From Actinokineospora auranticolor (GTDB taxonomy: Bacteria; Actinomycetota; Actinomycetes; Mycobacteriales; Pseudonocardiaceae): DNA of 64,000 bases. Shown piece by piece: positions 52,254 to 63,181 of this stretch. Each line of letters begins with the position of its first letter. The first letter of the stretch is position 1. Position numbers and translations under genes: made by a program. The DNA is taken from assembly GCF_002934265.1 (NCBI RefSeq), contig NZ_PTIX01000004.1, positions 434,001-498,000 on the forward strand, given 5' to 3'. The notes under the pieces are model-generated. The model saw only the letters and a list, made by a program, of their open reading frames with translations, was not told where the DNA came from and made no database searches.

Positions 52254-53501
52254 TCAGGCGGCGGTGAACAGCAGCGCCACGTTGTGGCCGCCGAAGCCGA
52301 AGGAGTTGTTGATCGCCGCGGTCAGCTCCACCTTCCGCGCCTCGCCCGCCACCACGTCGAGCCCGACCTTGGGGTCGAGGTTCTCCAGGTTCCGGGTCGC
52401 CGGGATCACGCTGTGGTAGATCGACAGCAGCGCGATGATGCTCTCCACCGCGCCCGCGCCGCCGACCAGGTGGCCGAAGGAGCTCTTCGGCGCGGTCACC
52501 AGCACGTGCTCGCCCAGCGCCTTGCGGATCGCCGCCGCCTCGCCGACGTCGCCCACCACGGTCGAGGTGGCGTGCGCGTTGACGTGGCCGACGTCGGCCG
52601 GGCTCAGCCCGCCCATCCGCACCGCCTGCTCCATGGCCCGGATCTGGCCGATGCCGTCCGGGTGGTTGCCGGTGATGTGGTAGGCGTCGGCGGTCATGCC
52701 GTAGCCGGTGATCCGGCCGTAGACCCGGGCGCCGCGGGCCGCCGCGTGCTCGGCCCGCTCCAGCACCACCACGCCCGCGCCCTCACCGAGCACGAACCCG
52801 TCGCGCTGGGTGTCGAACGGGCGCGAGGCCCGCTCCGGCGCGTCGTTGCGGGTGCTCAGCGTCCGGGACTGGCAGAAGCCCGCCACGGTGATCGGGTGGA
52901 TGCAGGCGTCCGCGCCACCGGCGATGACCACGTCCGCGCGGCCGTTCTGGATCATCTGGTACGCGTTGGCGATGCCCTCCGCGCCCGACGCGCACGCCGA
53001 GGCGACGGTGTGCACACCCGCCCGGGCGCGCAGGTCGATGCCCACGTGCGCGGCCGGGCCGTTGGGCATCAGCATCGGCACCGTCAGCGGCGAGACCTTG
53101 CGCAGCCCGTGCTCCTCCAGGAGGTCGTCCTGGTCGAGCAGGGTGAGCGGGCCGCCGATCCCGGTGCCGATGCTGACCCCGAGGCGATCCGGGTCCACCG
53201 GCTCGTGCTCCTCGGTCGGCGGCTCGTACCCGGCGTCGGCCCACGCCTGCCTGGCGGCGATGAGCGCGATCTGCTCACACCGGTCCAGCCTGCGGGCCTG
53301 CACGCGGGGCAGGACCTCGGTCGGCTCGACGGCCAGCGGCGCGTGCAGCCGGGCCGGGAGGTCGTAGCGCTCCGCCCAGTCCGTGGTGTTCGCCCGGATG
53401 CCGTTCCGACCGGCGAGCAGGGCATCCCAGGTGGACGAGACGTCACCGCCGAGCGGCGTGGTCGCGCCAAGCCCGGTGATGACGACATCGACGTTGCTCA
53501 T
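52254..53501 (-). CDS. fabF: Beta-ketoacyl-ACP synthase II
   Basis: A 415-residue KAS II. The Cys-His-His triad is Cys170 (ASACASGAEG), His310 (NAHATSTVVGD) and His344 (SSFGHLVGGAG). It condenses malonyl-ACP with acyl-ACP in chain elongation. It follows acpP by 91 bp on the same strand and is the last gene of the fab operon. ATG 53501 is followed by the usual VVITGLGATTPLGGD. Confidence 0.97.
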   Translation of the reverse strand: MSNVDVVITGLGATTPLGGDVSSTWDALLAGRNGIRANTTDWAERYDLPARLHAPLAVEPTEVLPRVQARRLDRCEQIALIAARQAWADAGYEPPTEEHEPVDPDRLGVSIGTGIGGPLTLLDQDDLLEEHGLRKVSPLTVPMLMPNGPAAHVGIDLRARAGVHTVASACASGAEGIANAYQMIQNGRADVVIAGGADACIHPITVAGFCQSRTLSTRNDAPERASRPFDTQRDGFVLGEGAGVVVLERAEHAAARGARVYGRITGYGMTADAYHITGNHPDGIGQIRAMEQAVRMGGLSPADVGHVNAHATSTVVGDVGEAAAIRKALGEHVLVTAPKSSFGHLVGGAGAVESIIALLSIYHSVIPATRNLENLDPKVGLDVVAGEARKVELTAAINNSFGFGGHNVALLFTAA

Positions 53502-53592
53502 GGAATTTCCTTCGCGAGCGGGTGAAAGGATGGCTTGGCCAGGTGCCGGATCGGCACGGGGGGAGCCGGGGGAGTGTCCGGCCGGGGGAGCG

Positions 53593-53844
53593 TCAGGAGT
53601 GCGCGGAGACGTACTTGAGCGCGTCGCCGACCGTCTTCAGGTTGGCCAGCTCGTCGTCCGGGATCTTGACGCCGAAGCGGTCCTCCGCCTGCACGGCGAT
53701 CTCCACCATGGACAGCGAGTCGATGTCCAGGTCGTCCACGAAGGACTTGTCGGCGGTGACGTCGTCGGGCGAGACACCCGCGACCTCTTCGACGATCTCC
53801 CCGAGGCCCTCGAGGATCTGCTCGTCGCTGAACTTCTCCGACAT
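53593..53844 (-). CDS. acpP: Acyl carrier protein
   Basis: An 83-residue acidic four-helix protein. The phosphopantetheine-binding Ser43 lies in DLDIDSLSMVEIAVQAEDRFGVKIPDDEL. It carries acyl chains between FabD, FabH and FabF. It is the third gene of the operon. Start ATG 53844 gives the usual length; an upstream extension to 53886 would be atypical. Confidence 0.97.
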   Translation of the reverse strand: MSEKFSDEQILEGLGEIVEEVAGVSPDDVTADKSFVDDLDIDSLSMVEIAVQAEDRFGVKIPDDELANLKTVGDALKYVSAHS

Positions 53845-53904
53845 GGGTTGCACTGTCCTTCCTCGTTCCACCCGCGGGTACCGCACCCGGCGGGGCCTTG
53901 CAGT

Positions 53905-53925
53905 CCCCCGGGGGCGCCCCGGGGG
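53905..53925 (-). terminator. Hairpin between fabH and acpP
   Basis: CCCCCGGGG and CCCCGGGGG surround GCG at 53905-53925. Because the operon reads from fabH to acpP across it, it may attenuate transcription or mark a processing site rather than a full stop. Confidence 0.5.
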
Positions 53926-53941
53926 TGGCTCTCAGCGCCCG

Positions 53942-54916
53942 CTAGGGGCAGATCACGACCTGCGCGGCGTAGGACAGGCCCGCGCCGAAGCCGACCAGCA
54001 GCGCCACGTCACCCGGCTTGACCCGGCCCGCGGCCCGCATGTGGTCCATGGCCATGGGGATCGACGCCGAGGAGGTGTTGCCCGAGTAGACGATGTCGTC
54101 GGCGACGACCATGTCCTCCCGGGCGCCGTGCGCGCGCAGCTTCTTGGCGATCGACTCGACGATGCGCAGGTTCGCCTGGTGCGGGATCAGCACGTCCACA
54201 TCGGCCGGTGCCACGCCTGCGGCCTCCAGCGCGCGCAGCGCGATCGGCGCGATCCGGGTGGTGGCCCAGCGGAACACCGACTGGCCCTCCTGGAAGATCC
54301 ACCGGTCGTCGCGCAGCCGGATCATGTCGGTCAGGTCGCCCGCGCTGCCCCAGACCACCGGGCCGATGCCCGGCTCGTCGGCCGGGCCGACCACCGCGGC
54401 GCCCGCGCCGTCGGCGAAGATGATCGCGTTGGCCCGGTCCTCGTGGTCCACCCAGTCGGTCAGCTTCTCCGCGCCGATCACCAGCACCCGCCGCGCCGAG
54501 CCCGCGCGGACCAGGTCCGACGCGGTGCCCAGGGCGTAGCAGAAGCCCGCGCACGCGGCGTTGAGGTCGAACGCGCCCGCCGCCTTGACCCCGATCCGGT
54601 CGGCCACCTGGGCGGCGCCGTTGGGGATGGGGGTGGGCATGGTGCAGTTGGCCAGGATCACCGTGTCCGCGTCCGACGGCGACAGCCCGGCGTCGGCCAG
54701 CGCCTTGGCGCCCGCGGTGACCGCCATGTCGACCAGCTTCTGGTCCTTGGCCGCGAACCGGCGTTCGACGATGCCCACCCGCTCGCGGATCCACTCGTCG
54801 GTGGTGTCCATCCGCTCGGAGAGCTCGTGGTTGGTGACGATGCGCTCGGGCTGGAACGAGCCGACGCCGAGGATCCGGCTGGCCGCGGCCCCCGGGGCAA
54901 GTCGCAACGTGGTCAT
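53942..54916 (-). CDS. fabH: Beta-ketoacyl-ACP synthase III
   Basis: A 324-residue KAS III that starts chains by condensing acyl-CoA with malonyl-ACP. Active-site Cys122 lies in LNAACAGFCYAL, with the His of LIPHQANLRIVE and the Asn of YSGNTSSASIP. Start ATG 54916 overlaps the fabD stop by four bases. Actinobacterial FabH often prefers branched primers or, in some, long ones; specificity cannot be read here. Confidence 0.97.
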   Translation of the reverse strand: MTTLRLAPGAAASRILGVGSFQPERIVTNHELSERMDTTDEWIRERVGIVERRFAAKDQKLVDMAVTAGAKALADAGLSPSDADTVILANCTMPTPIPNGAAQVADRIGVKAAGAFDLNAACAGFCYALGTASDLVRAGSARRVLVIGAEKLTDWVDHEDRANAIIFADGAGAAVVGPADEPGIGPVVWGSAGDLTDMIRLRDDRWIFQEGQSVFRWATTRIAPIALRALEAAGVAPADVDVLIPHQANLRIVESIAKKLRAHGAREDMVVADDIVYSGNTSSASIPMAMDHMRAAGRVKPGDVALLVGFGAGLSYAAQVVICP

Positions 54917-55833
54917 TCGGCACTCCCGATCAGCTCGACCACCGTGTCGAGGTCCGCGGGCGTCTTGAGGGCCACGGTGGGAACGCCCTTCAACTCGCGC
55001 TTGGCCAAACCGACCAGTGCGCCCGCGGGCGGGAACTCTACGACTGCCGAGACCCCGCGTTCCCCCATGGTCGCCATGCACGAGTCCCACCGCACCGGAC
55101 TGGTGACCTGCGCCACCAACCGCTCGAGCACCTCGGCGCCCGAGGTGACCACCGCGCCGTCGGCGTTGGACAGCAGCGTCCTGGTCGCGTCGGCCGTGGT
55201 CACGCCCGCCGCGTGCGCGCGCAGCGCCTCCTGCGCCGGGGCCATGTAGTGGGTGTGGAACGCGCCCGCCACCTTGAGCGCGATCGCCTTGCTGCCCGCG
55301 GGCGGCTCGGCCGCCAACTTCTCCAGCGCCGCCTTCGCGCCCGCGGCCACGATCTGGCCCGCGCCGTTGCGGTTGGCCGGGACCAGGTCCAGCTCGGCGA
55401 GCCGGGCCAGGATGTCCTCCTCGGTGCCGCGCACCAGCGCGGCCATGCCCGTGGGCTCCAGCTCGCAGGCCTTCGCCATCTCCCGGCCGCGCACCGCGGC
55501 CAGCCGGACCGCGTCCTCGGCGCCGAGCACACCCGCGATCACCGCGGCCGCGAACTCGCCGATGGAGTGGCCCGCGACCAGCGCGTCCGCCGGGACCTCG
55601 ACCCGCTCGGCCAGCTCACCGGCGGCCAGCAGGGTGGCCGCCACGATCAGCGGCTGGGTGATCGCGGTGTCCTTGATCTCGTCCGCGTCGGCGGTGGTGC
55701 CGAGTCGGGCCAGGTCGAGCCCGGCGACCTCGGACCAGCCCGCCAACCGCTCGGCGGTACCGGGGAGTTCGAGCCAGGGCGCGAGCATGCCGGGGGCCTG
55801 GGAACCCTGCCCGGGTGCGAGGAGTGCGATCAC
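54913..55833 (-). CDS. fabD: Malonyl-CoA:ACP transacylase
   Basis: A 306-residue transacylase loading malonyl groups on ACP. The nucleophile is Ser90 in AGHSIGEFAA, paired with His193 in GAFHTHYM; GQGSQ near the N-terminus is typical. It is the first gene of the fab operon, 180 bp downstream of the fasR gene on the same strand. GTG 55833 gives the usual start (IALLAPGQGSQ). Confidence 0.96.
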   Translation of the reverse strand: MIALLAPGQGSQAPGMLAPWLELPGTAERLAGWSEVAGLDLARLGTTADADEIKDTAITQPLIVAATLLAAGELAERVEVPADALVAGHSIGEFAAAVIAGVLGAEDAVRLAAVRGREMAKACELEPTGMAALVRGTEEDILARLAELDLVPANRNGAGQIVAAGAKAALEKLAAEPPAGSKAIALKVAGAFHTHYMAPAQEALRAHAAGVTTADATRTLLSNADGAVVTSGAEVLERLVAQVTSPVRWDSCMATMGERGVSAVVEFPPAGALVGLAKRELKGVPTVALKTPADLDTVVELIGSAE

Positions 55834-56012
55834 GTGTCAACCCAACACCGACAGCCCGCCTCGACTGCATGCCGCCGCTCACCAAGTCGTAGCGGTTCGT
55901 TTGTAGGAAACCTCCAAAAGTCACCGGGCAATTACCCTGACGTACGGGTATTCGTTGTCAGTTGTCGTGGCAGACACCACACAGTTACCTACCGTTGCCC
56001 GCCCGCACGCGA

Positions 56013-57200
56013 TCACCAGAGGCCGCGCGCCCGCGACAGCCTGCCCACCGCGAGGGCCACGCTCAGCACCAGCGCGTCGCGGGGGTCGCCCGCGTTGCGG
56101 CCGGTCAGCTCGGCCGCCTTGCGCAGCCGGTACCGCACGGTGTTCGGGTGCACGAACAGCTGCCGCGCGCACGTCTCGAGCACCCCGCCGGTGGCCAGGT
56201 ACGCCTCGACCGTCTCCTGGAGCGCGCCGCCCGCGTCCTCCAGCGGTCGCGCTACCCGGTCGATGAGCTGCCACTCGGCCTCCGGGTCGCCCGCCAGCGC
56301 CCGTTCCGGCAGCAGGTCGGCCGAGCGCACCGGGCGCGGCGCGGTCGGCCAGGCGACCACCGCGCGCAGCCCGGACAGCGCGTCCGCGGCGCTGCGGTGG
56401 GCCTCGGCGATGCTCGCCACGGTCGGCCCCGCCACCACCGCGCCGACACCGAACGCGGCGGACATCTTCACCAGGGCCTCGTGGTCGACGGCGTCCTCGG
56501 TGGGGCCCGCCAGCACCACGACCAACCGTGAGCCCTGCACGCCGAGCAGCACCGGCCTGCTCATCCGCGCGGCCCGGCTGCGCACCTCGTAGAGCACCGT
56601 CGGCGGGTCGTCCGACGGCGGGTTGCCGACCAGCACGGTCGCCTCGGCGGCCGGGTCCCAGCCCAGGGCCGCGGCCCGGGACAGCAGGGACTCCTCGGCG
56701 TCGCCGCGGACGATGCCGTCGACCACCAGGGCCTCCAGCCGGGCGTCCCACGCGCCCCGGGCCTCGGCGGCGGAGGCGTAGGACATGGCGGAGGCGAAGG
56801 CCACCTCGCGGCCGTAGCGCAGGACGGCCTCGGAGAGCACGGCGCGCTCGGCGTCGTCGGCGGCCAGGTCGGGCACCAGCTGCTCGAAGATCTGCAGCGA
56901 GACCCGCACCATCTCGACGGTCTGCCGCAGGCTAATCCACCGGGACAGGTCCCGCGGCGCGCCGCGGAAGGTGTCGGTGGTCAGCCGCAGGGCCTCGCGG
57001 GGGTCGCGCAGCCAGGCGGTGAAGCCCGCGACGCCGTTCTGCGCGACGAGCAGGACGGATGCCCGCTGGTCCGCGGGCATCCGCCCGAACCAGGCGAACT
57101 GCTCGTCCATCACCGCGACAGCCGCCGCCGCAAGCTTGCCGGAGGCCCGTTCGACGGCCGCGACGGTCGCCTCCGACAACCCCTCCGACGCAGCGCTCAT
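56013..57200 (-). CDS. fasR: PucR-type transcriptional regulator of fatty acid synthesis
   Basis: A 395-residue regulator with a long N-terminal helical domain (FRGAPRDLSRWISLRQTVEMVRVSLQIFEQLVPDLAADDAERAVLSEAVLRYGREVAFASA), a GGDEF-like middle, and a C-terminal PucR HTH (VEAYLATGGVLETCARQLFVHPNTVRYRLRKAAELTGRNAGDPRDALVLSVALAVGRL). It matches FasR, which in Streptomyces activates the downstream fabD-fabH-acpP-fabF operon. Its location immediately upstream of fabD supports this. Confidence 0.93.
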   Translation of the reverse strand: MSAASEGLSEATVAAVERASGKLAAAAVAVMDEQFAWFGRMPADQRASVLLVAQNGVAGFTAWLRDPREALRLTTDTFRGAPRDLSRWISLRQTVEMVRVSLQIFEQLVPDLAADDAERAVLSEAVLRYGREVAFASAMSYASAAEARGAWDARLEALVVDGIVRGDAEESLLSRAAALGWDPAAEATVLVGNPPSDDPPTVLYEVRSRAARMSRPVLLGVQGSRLVVVLAGPTEDAVDHEALVKMSAAFGVGAVVAGPTVASIAEAHRSAADALSGLRAVVAWPTAPRPVRSADLLPERALAGDPEAEWQLIDRVARPLEDAGGALQETVEAYLATGGVLETCARQLFVHPNTVRYRLRKAAELTGRNAGDPRDALVLSVALAVGRLSRARGLW

Positions 57201-57255
57201 CCCACCACCCTAGGAGGTGCGCAAGCACACTTGCGCACCTCCCGGGCGCGTCCGA

Positions 57256-58269
57256 TCAGGGGACGCGGGTCAGCCAGGGGCGGAGGTCGATCAGGTCGGA
57301 CCCGGACGCCGCGAGCTTGGCGGCCAGTTCGGGGGTGAGGGCGACGGCTTCGGCGATGGCCCGGCCGTCCTCGACCTCGCGCAGGTACACGCCGGTGGCC
57401 GGGTCCTCCATCAACGGCGCCAGCACGTCGTCCGACACCTGCCGCGCCCGTTCCTGGTCGGCGATGGTCGACCTGCCGGGCGCCACGACCGTGCAGAGGT
57501 TGCCCGTGTAGCGGGCCCGCAACTCGCGCCGCGCGGCGCGCGGGTCACCGTTGACGACCTCGACGACCAGCACCTGGAGGAACCTCGGCGTTCCGGTCTG
57601 GGCGGGCGTCATGCCCAGGCGCAGGGGGTGGAACTGCTCGGGGTGCTGGGACAGGTACTCCCGCACCGCGGTCTCGTCCATCGGCCCCGCCTGCCAATCG
57701 CCCGGCGGGGCGGGGCAGGGAACACCTCTTTCGAGAGGGCCGAACGGGTCTTGCTCGCTGAGCTTGGCCGCGGACTGGGAGGTGACGGTGAGTCCGCCGT
57801 CGCGCCAGACACCGCGCAGGGTCAGGTTGGCCCAGTGCTCGGTCGCGGGGTCGAGCCCGGTGACGGGTACCCCGAAGTGGCACGGCTGGGTTTCGGGCGC
57901 ACTCCCCCCGGGCACCGGGGCGATGGCGCAGAACCGCGCGGGGACACCGGGGAGGATGCGGGCGTACCCGGTCGCCTCCACCGTGTCCCCGTCCCGCACG
58001 ACCTCGGCGCGCGGCGCGGGCGCGGCAGGCGAAATCGTCACGAACGGCTCTTCCGCCGCCGGGTTGCTCGCCGAACCGCCGCTCGGCGACCCGCTCGGCC
58101 ACAGCACAACGGCCCCGACGCTGATCACGACGACCGCCGCCGCCACCGCCCCGACCCGCCAACGCCGCTCGACCCCGAACCGTTCGAGGTCCACCTCCGG
58201 CGGGGGCGGTTGCGCTTCCCGCCACTCCCGTCCGGCTTCCCGCAGCATCTCGTCCACCGGATCACCCAT
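57256..58269 (-). CDS. Membrane protein paired with an ECF sigma gene, possible anti-sigma
   Basis: A 337-residue protein. An N-terminal cytoplasmic part of about 35 residues (MLREAGREWREAQPPPPEVDLERF) precedes one transmembrane helix (VGAVAAAVVVISVGAVVLW, about 42-60) and a large outer domain. The outer domain carries Cys residues (RFCAIAP, TQPCHFGVPV, GVPCPAPPG, NLCTVV) that may form disulfides. It overlaps the end of the sigma gene by eight bases, the usual layout for an anti-sigma or sensor partner. No zinc anti-sigma (HxxxCxxC) motif is present, so the role is inference. Confidence 0.75.
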   Translation of the reverse strand: MGDPVDEMLREAGREWREAQPPPPEVDLERFGVERRWRVGAVAAAVVVISVGAVVLWPSGSPSGGSASNPAAEEPFVTISPAAPAPRAEVVRDGDTVEATGYARILPGVPARFCAIAPVPGGSAPETQPCHFGVPVTGLDPATEHWANLTLRGVWRDGGLTVTSQSAAKLSEQDPFGPLERGVPCPAPPGDWQAGPMDETAVREYLSQHPEQFHPLRLGMTPAQTGTPRFLQVLVVEVVNGDPRAARRELRARYTGNLCTVVAPGRSTIADQERARQVSDDVLAPLMEDPATGVYLREVEDGRAIAEAVALTPELAAKLAASGSDLIDLRPWLTRVP

Positions 58270-58693
58270 CAGACACCTCCAGTCGCACCCGCAACTTCGC
58301 CCTGGCATCCGCCAACGTCGACTTGACCGTCCCCACCCCACACCCCATGACCTGCGCCGTCTCCGCCACGGAGAGATCGACGAAGTACACGCAATCCACC
58401 GCCAGCCGCTGCCGCTCAGTCAGGCAGGCCAGCGCCTCCCAAAGGTCAAGCTGCTCCTCGACCCCACCCACAACCACAGGTGTTTCGGGCACGTCCCCGG
58501 GCTCCGGCACCTTCACCCGCCGCGCCTTCCGAACCTGGTCCACGACAATCGCCGCCAACCAAGCCCGCGCCGTCCCCCGACGGGGATCGAACTGCCCCCG
58601 CTTCACCCAGGCCCGAGCCAACGCCTCCTGCACCACGTCATCCCGCTCAAGAACCCCGTAATAGGCCCCCACCCGCCTGGCCACCCCAGCCAT
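58262..58693 (-). CDS. ECF sigma factor lacking its N-terminal helix (frame-shifted or reinitiated)
   Basis: A 143-residue sigma-70 region 2/4 protein: MAGVARRVGAYYGVLERDDVVQEALARAWVKRGQFDPRRGTARAWLAAIVVDQVRKARR, then LTERQRLAVDCVYFVDLSVAETAQVMGCGVGTVKSTLADARAKL. ATG 58693 overlaps the TGA of a 22-codon leader (58693-58761) that encodes VELFAEWVRPHLG, which looks like the missing N-terminal helix of the same family. The two parts are joined by a -1 shift at GGGG. Either the genome has a one-base deletion or translation reinitiates or slips there. It precedes the paired membrane protein gene. Confidence 0.75.
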   Translation of the reverse strand: MAGVARRVGAYYGVLERDDVVQEALARAWVKRGQFDPRRGTARAWLAAIVVDQVRKARRVKVPEPGDVPETPVVVGGVEEQLDLWEALACLTERQRLAVDCVYFVDLSVAETAQVMGCGVGTVKSTLADARAKLRVRLEVSDG

Positions 58694-58761
58694 CACCCCA
58701 GATGCGGCCGCACCCACTCCGCGAACAACTCCACCCGCCCCGGCACCCCACCACCACCCAT
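58693..58761 (-). other. N-terminal fragment of the ECF sigma factor in the neighbouring frame
   Basis: From ATG 58761, preceded by AGAGGGGG, the frame encodes MGGGGVPGRVELFAEWVRPHLG and stops at TGA 58693-58695, which overlaps the ATG of the main sigma frame. Sequence FAEWVRPHL is the expected sigma region 1.2/2.1 start. It is too short to be an independent protein with known function. Confidence 0.6.
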
Positions 58762-58984
58762 CACACCCCCTCTACCCACCCCCACCCCACCCCGGTTGGC
58801 CCCGTAACCACCCCGTGACCACCCGCCCCACCCATCGCCAGGAGAACCGCGCCTCACCACACCACCGCGCCAACACGGAGTGCGGAATCACAAAAAGCAC
58901 CGCCAGACAGGCCAACGCAACCAAGCAACGGAGAAGTCACCAGCCAACGACACCAAGGCGAGGGAATCCAAGAACTCCGCCGCG

Positions 58985-59447
58985 CCCCACCCCGTGCCAA
59001 CCCCAACCCGCTGGTTCAGTCACCAGGACACGCTTCACCAGCCAGATGCACCAACCGCGAAATCCGGGTTTTCCGCCCACCCCGCCCCGGTGCCACCCTG
59101 TGCCAGCCCCCACTCGCTGGTTCAGTCACCAAGACACGCTTCACCAACCAGATGCACCAACCCGCAACCCAGGTTTTCCGCCCACCCCGCCCCGGTGCCA
59201 CCCCTGTGCCAGCCCCCACTCGCTGGTTCAGTCACCAGGACACGCTTCACCAGCCAGATGCACCAACCCGCAACCCAGGTTTTCCGCCCACCCCGCCCCG
59301 GTGCCACCCCTGTGCCAGCCCTCACTCGCTGGTTCAGTCACCAGGACACGCTTCACCAGCCAGATGCACCAACCGCGAAATCCGGGTTTCCGTCCACCCC
59401 GCCCCGGTGCCACCCCTGTGCCAGCCCCCACTCGCTGGTTCAGTTCC
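58985..59447. repeat. 106-bp tandem repeat, about 4.4 copies
   Basis: The word GCTGGTTCAGT begins at 59010, 59116, 59222, 59328 and 59434, an exact 106-bp period four times over. Each full unit contains ACACGCTTCACCA, CCAGATGCACCAACC, GGTTTTCCGCCCACC and CCCCGGTGCCACCC. Copies differ by a few substitutions (CAGCC/CAACC; AACCCAGG/AAATCCGG). Because 106 is not a multiple of three, the unit is read in all three frames and is not coding. Confidence 0.9.
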
Positions 59448-59450
59448 GTA

Positions 59451-59482
59451 CGCACCGTGGGGGTCTGGGGGGTCGCCCCCCG
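59451..59482 (-). repeat. Dispersed hairpin element, minus-strand copy
   Basis: Read on the minus strand: GGGGGG CGA CCCCCC AGACCCCCACGGTGCG. The plus-strand copy near 19495-19525 reads GGGGGCCGAGCCCCC AGACCTCCACGGTGCG. Confidence 0.6.
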
Positions 59483-59492
59483 AAACAAAAAA

Positions 59493-59543
59493 CGCCCGAT
59501 CAAGGTAAGCGTGTTCCGCGAACACGGTTGCCTCGATCGGGCG
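59493..59543 (-). terminator. Long hairpin with a T-run on the minus strand
   Basis: A nearly continuous 24-bp stem: CGCCCGATC...GATCGGGCG outside, CGTGTTC CGC GAACACG inside, with AAGGTAAG/GTTGCCTC mostly paired between. On the minus strand it is followed by TTTTTTGTTT, a classic intrinsic terminator. No minus-strand gene ends here, so it may close a small RNA, or act as part of a leader for the plus-strand transporter gene. Confidence 0.65.
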
Positions 59544-59583
59544 GGCCGCCCGGCATGTCGGTGCGCTCGATGCCGGGCGGCCC
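59543..59583. other. Second perfect hairpin, structured element
   Basis: GGGCCGCCCGGCAT (59543-59556) pairs perfectly with ATGCCGGGCGGCCC (59570-59583) around a 13-base loop, directly adjoining the 51-bp hairpin. No T-run follows on either strand. The two hairpins together look like a structured RNA. It does not match FMN, thiamine or NAD riboswitch consensus that I know. Confidence 0.55.
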
Positions 59584-59746
59584 ATCTCCCCGGTCCCCAC
59601 CGGTGTTTCCACTATGGAACGTTGCGAGCGCGGTTGCCAGGCGAGGGCGGATTGTTCCCCCTTTCGTGGCATGGCACGGCGTGTCCTTCTGCGGGAACAC
59701 ACAGCTCGCGGCTCTTGTTCACCCCGGTGAGACGAGGGAGGGCGTC

Positions 59747-60370
59747 GTGCGCGTGCTGCTCGATAGTTCGATCGTGGTGTTCGGGGAGCGGATCTCCTAT
59801 GCGGAGCTGTTCGGGCAGGTGTTCGCGTTGGCCGTGGTCTTCCTGGCGCAGCGGCGGACGCTGTGGACCTGGCCCGTCCAGTTGGTCTCGGTGGTCCTGC
59901 TCTTCACCGTCTACGTCTCCGCGCACCTGGGCGGTCTCGCCGTCCGGCAGGTGGTCGTGGGGCTCATCGCGCTGTACGGCTGGTGGGCGTGGACCCGCCG
60001 CCGGGACCCGGTCTTCGGGGTCGCGGTCCGCCGGGCGACGGGTAGGCAACTGACCGCGGTGGCGGTGGCGTTCGCGGTCGGCACGGCCGTCTTCGCGCTG
60101 GTGCTCGACGCGCTGGAGGCGTCGTGGGCGCCGTGGCCCGACGCGGCGATCTTCATCGGGACGGTGCTGGCCTTCGGCCTGCAGGCCTGGGGGCTGGTCG
60201 AGTTCTGGCTGGTCTGGCTGGTGGTCGACGCCATCGGGGTGCCGTTGCAGCTCAGCTCCGGCCTGTGGTTCAGCGCGGTCGTCTACACCGTCTTCGCCGC
60301 GCTGGTGGTCTACGGCTGGGTCAGCTGGTACCGCTCGGCCGCGCAGCAGCACCAGCGGGTGGCCGCCTGA
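59747..60370 (+). CDS. pnuC: PnuC-like nicotinamide riboside or vitamin transporter
   Basis: A 207-residue membrane protein with six or seven helices. It resembles PnuC: WTWPVQLVSVVLLFTVYVSAHLGGLAVRQVVVGLIALYGWWAWTRR, then WPDAAIFIGTVLAFGLQAWGLVEFWLVWLVVDAIGVPLQLSSGLWFSAVVYTVFAALVVYGWVSW. The W-x-N/V-x-x-D-x-x and WxxW patterns are typical. PnuC homologues move nicotinamide riboside, thiamine (PnuT) or riboflavin (PnuX/RibM); the substrate is not clear. GGGAGGG precedes GTG 59747. It has no ATP-binding domain and would work by facilitated diffusion. Confidence 0.85.
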   Translation: MRVLLDSSIVVFGERISYAELFGQVFALAVVFLAQRRTLWTWPVQLVSVVLLFTVYVSAHLGGLAVRQVVVGLIALYGWWAWTRRRDPVFGVAVRRATGRQLTAVAVAFAVGTAVFALVLDALEASWAPWPDAAIFIGTVLAFGLQAWGLVEFWLVWLVVDAIGVPLQLSSGLWFSAVVYTVFAALVVYGWVSWYRSAAQQHQRVAA

Positions 60371-60371
60371 A

Positions 60372-60411
60372 CCGCGGAGGGCGGGGTCCGTGCGGACACC
60401 GCCCTCCGCGG
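60372..60411. terminator. Bidirectional terminator between pnuC and aceE
   Basis: CCGCGGAGGGCGG (60372-60384) pairs with CCGCCCTCCGCGG (60399-60411) around a 14-base loop, between convergent genes. Confidence 0.8.
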
Positions 60412-60415
60412 GAAC

Positions 60416-63181
<2,766 letters not shown>

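Larger units (their letters stand above)
58762..59746. other. 985-bp repeat and hairpin region upstream of the PnuC-like gene
   Basis: No protein gene is supported. In order it holds a C-rich stretch, the 106-bp tandem repeat (58985-59447), a dispersed hairpin element (59451-59482, minus), a 51-bp hairpin followed by T6 on the minus strand (59493-59543), a second perfect 14-bp-stem hairpin (59543-59583) and about 150 bp leading to the transporter start. Confidence 0.6.

Noticed and set aside
58985-59447. 106-bp array as a CRISPR or a coding repeat
   Set aside because: The unit has no constant repeat/variable spacer alternation, and 106 is not divisible by three, so it is not a protein repeat.
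59493-59746. FMN riboswitch in front of the PnuC-like gene (as for ribM)
   Set aside because: The conserved RFN blocks (such as GGGCAGGGTGAAATTCC) are absent.
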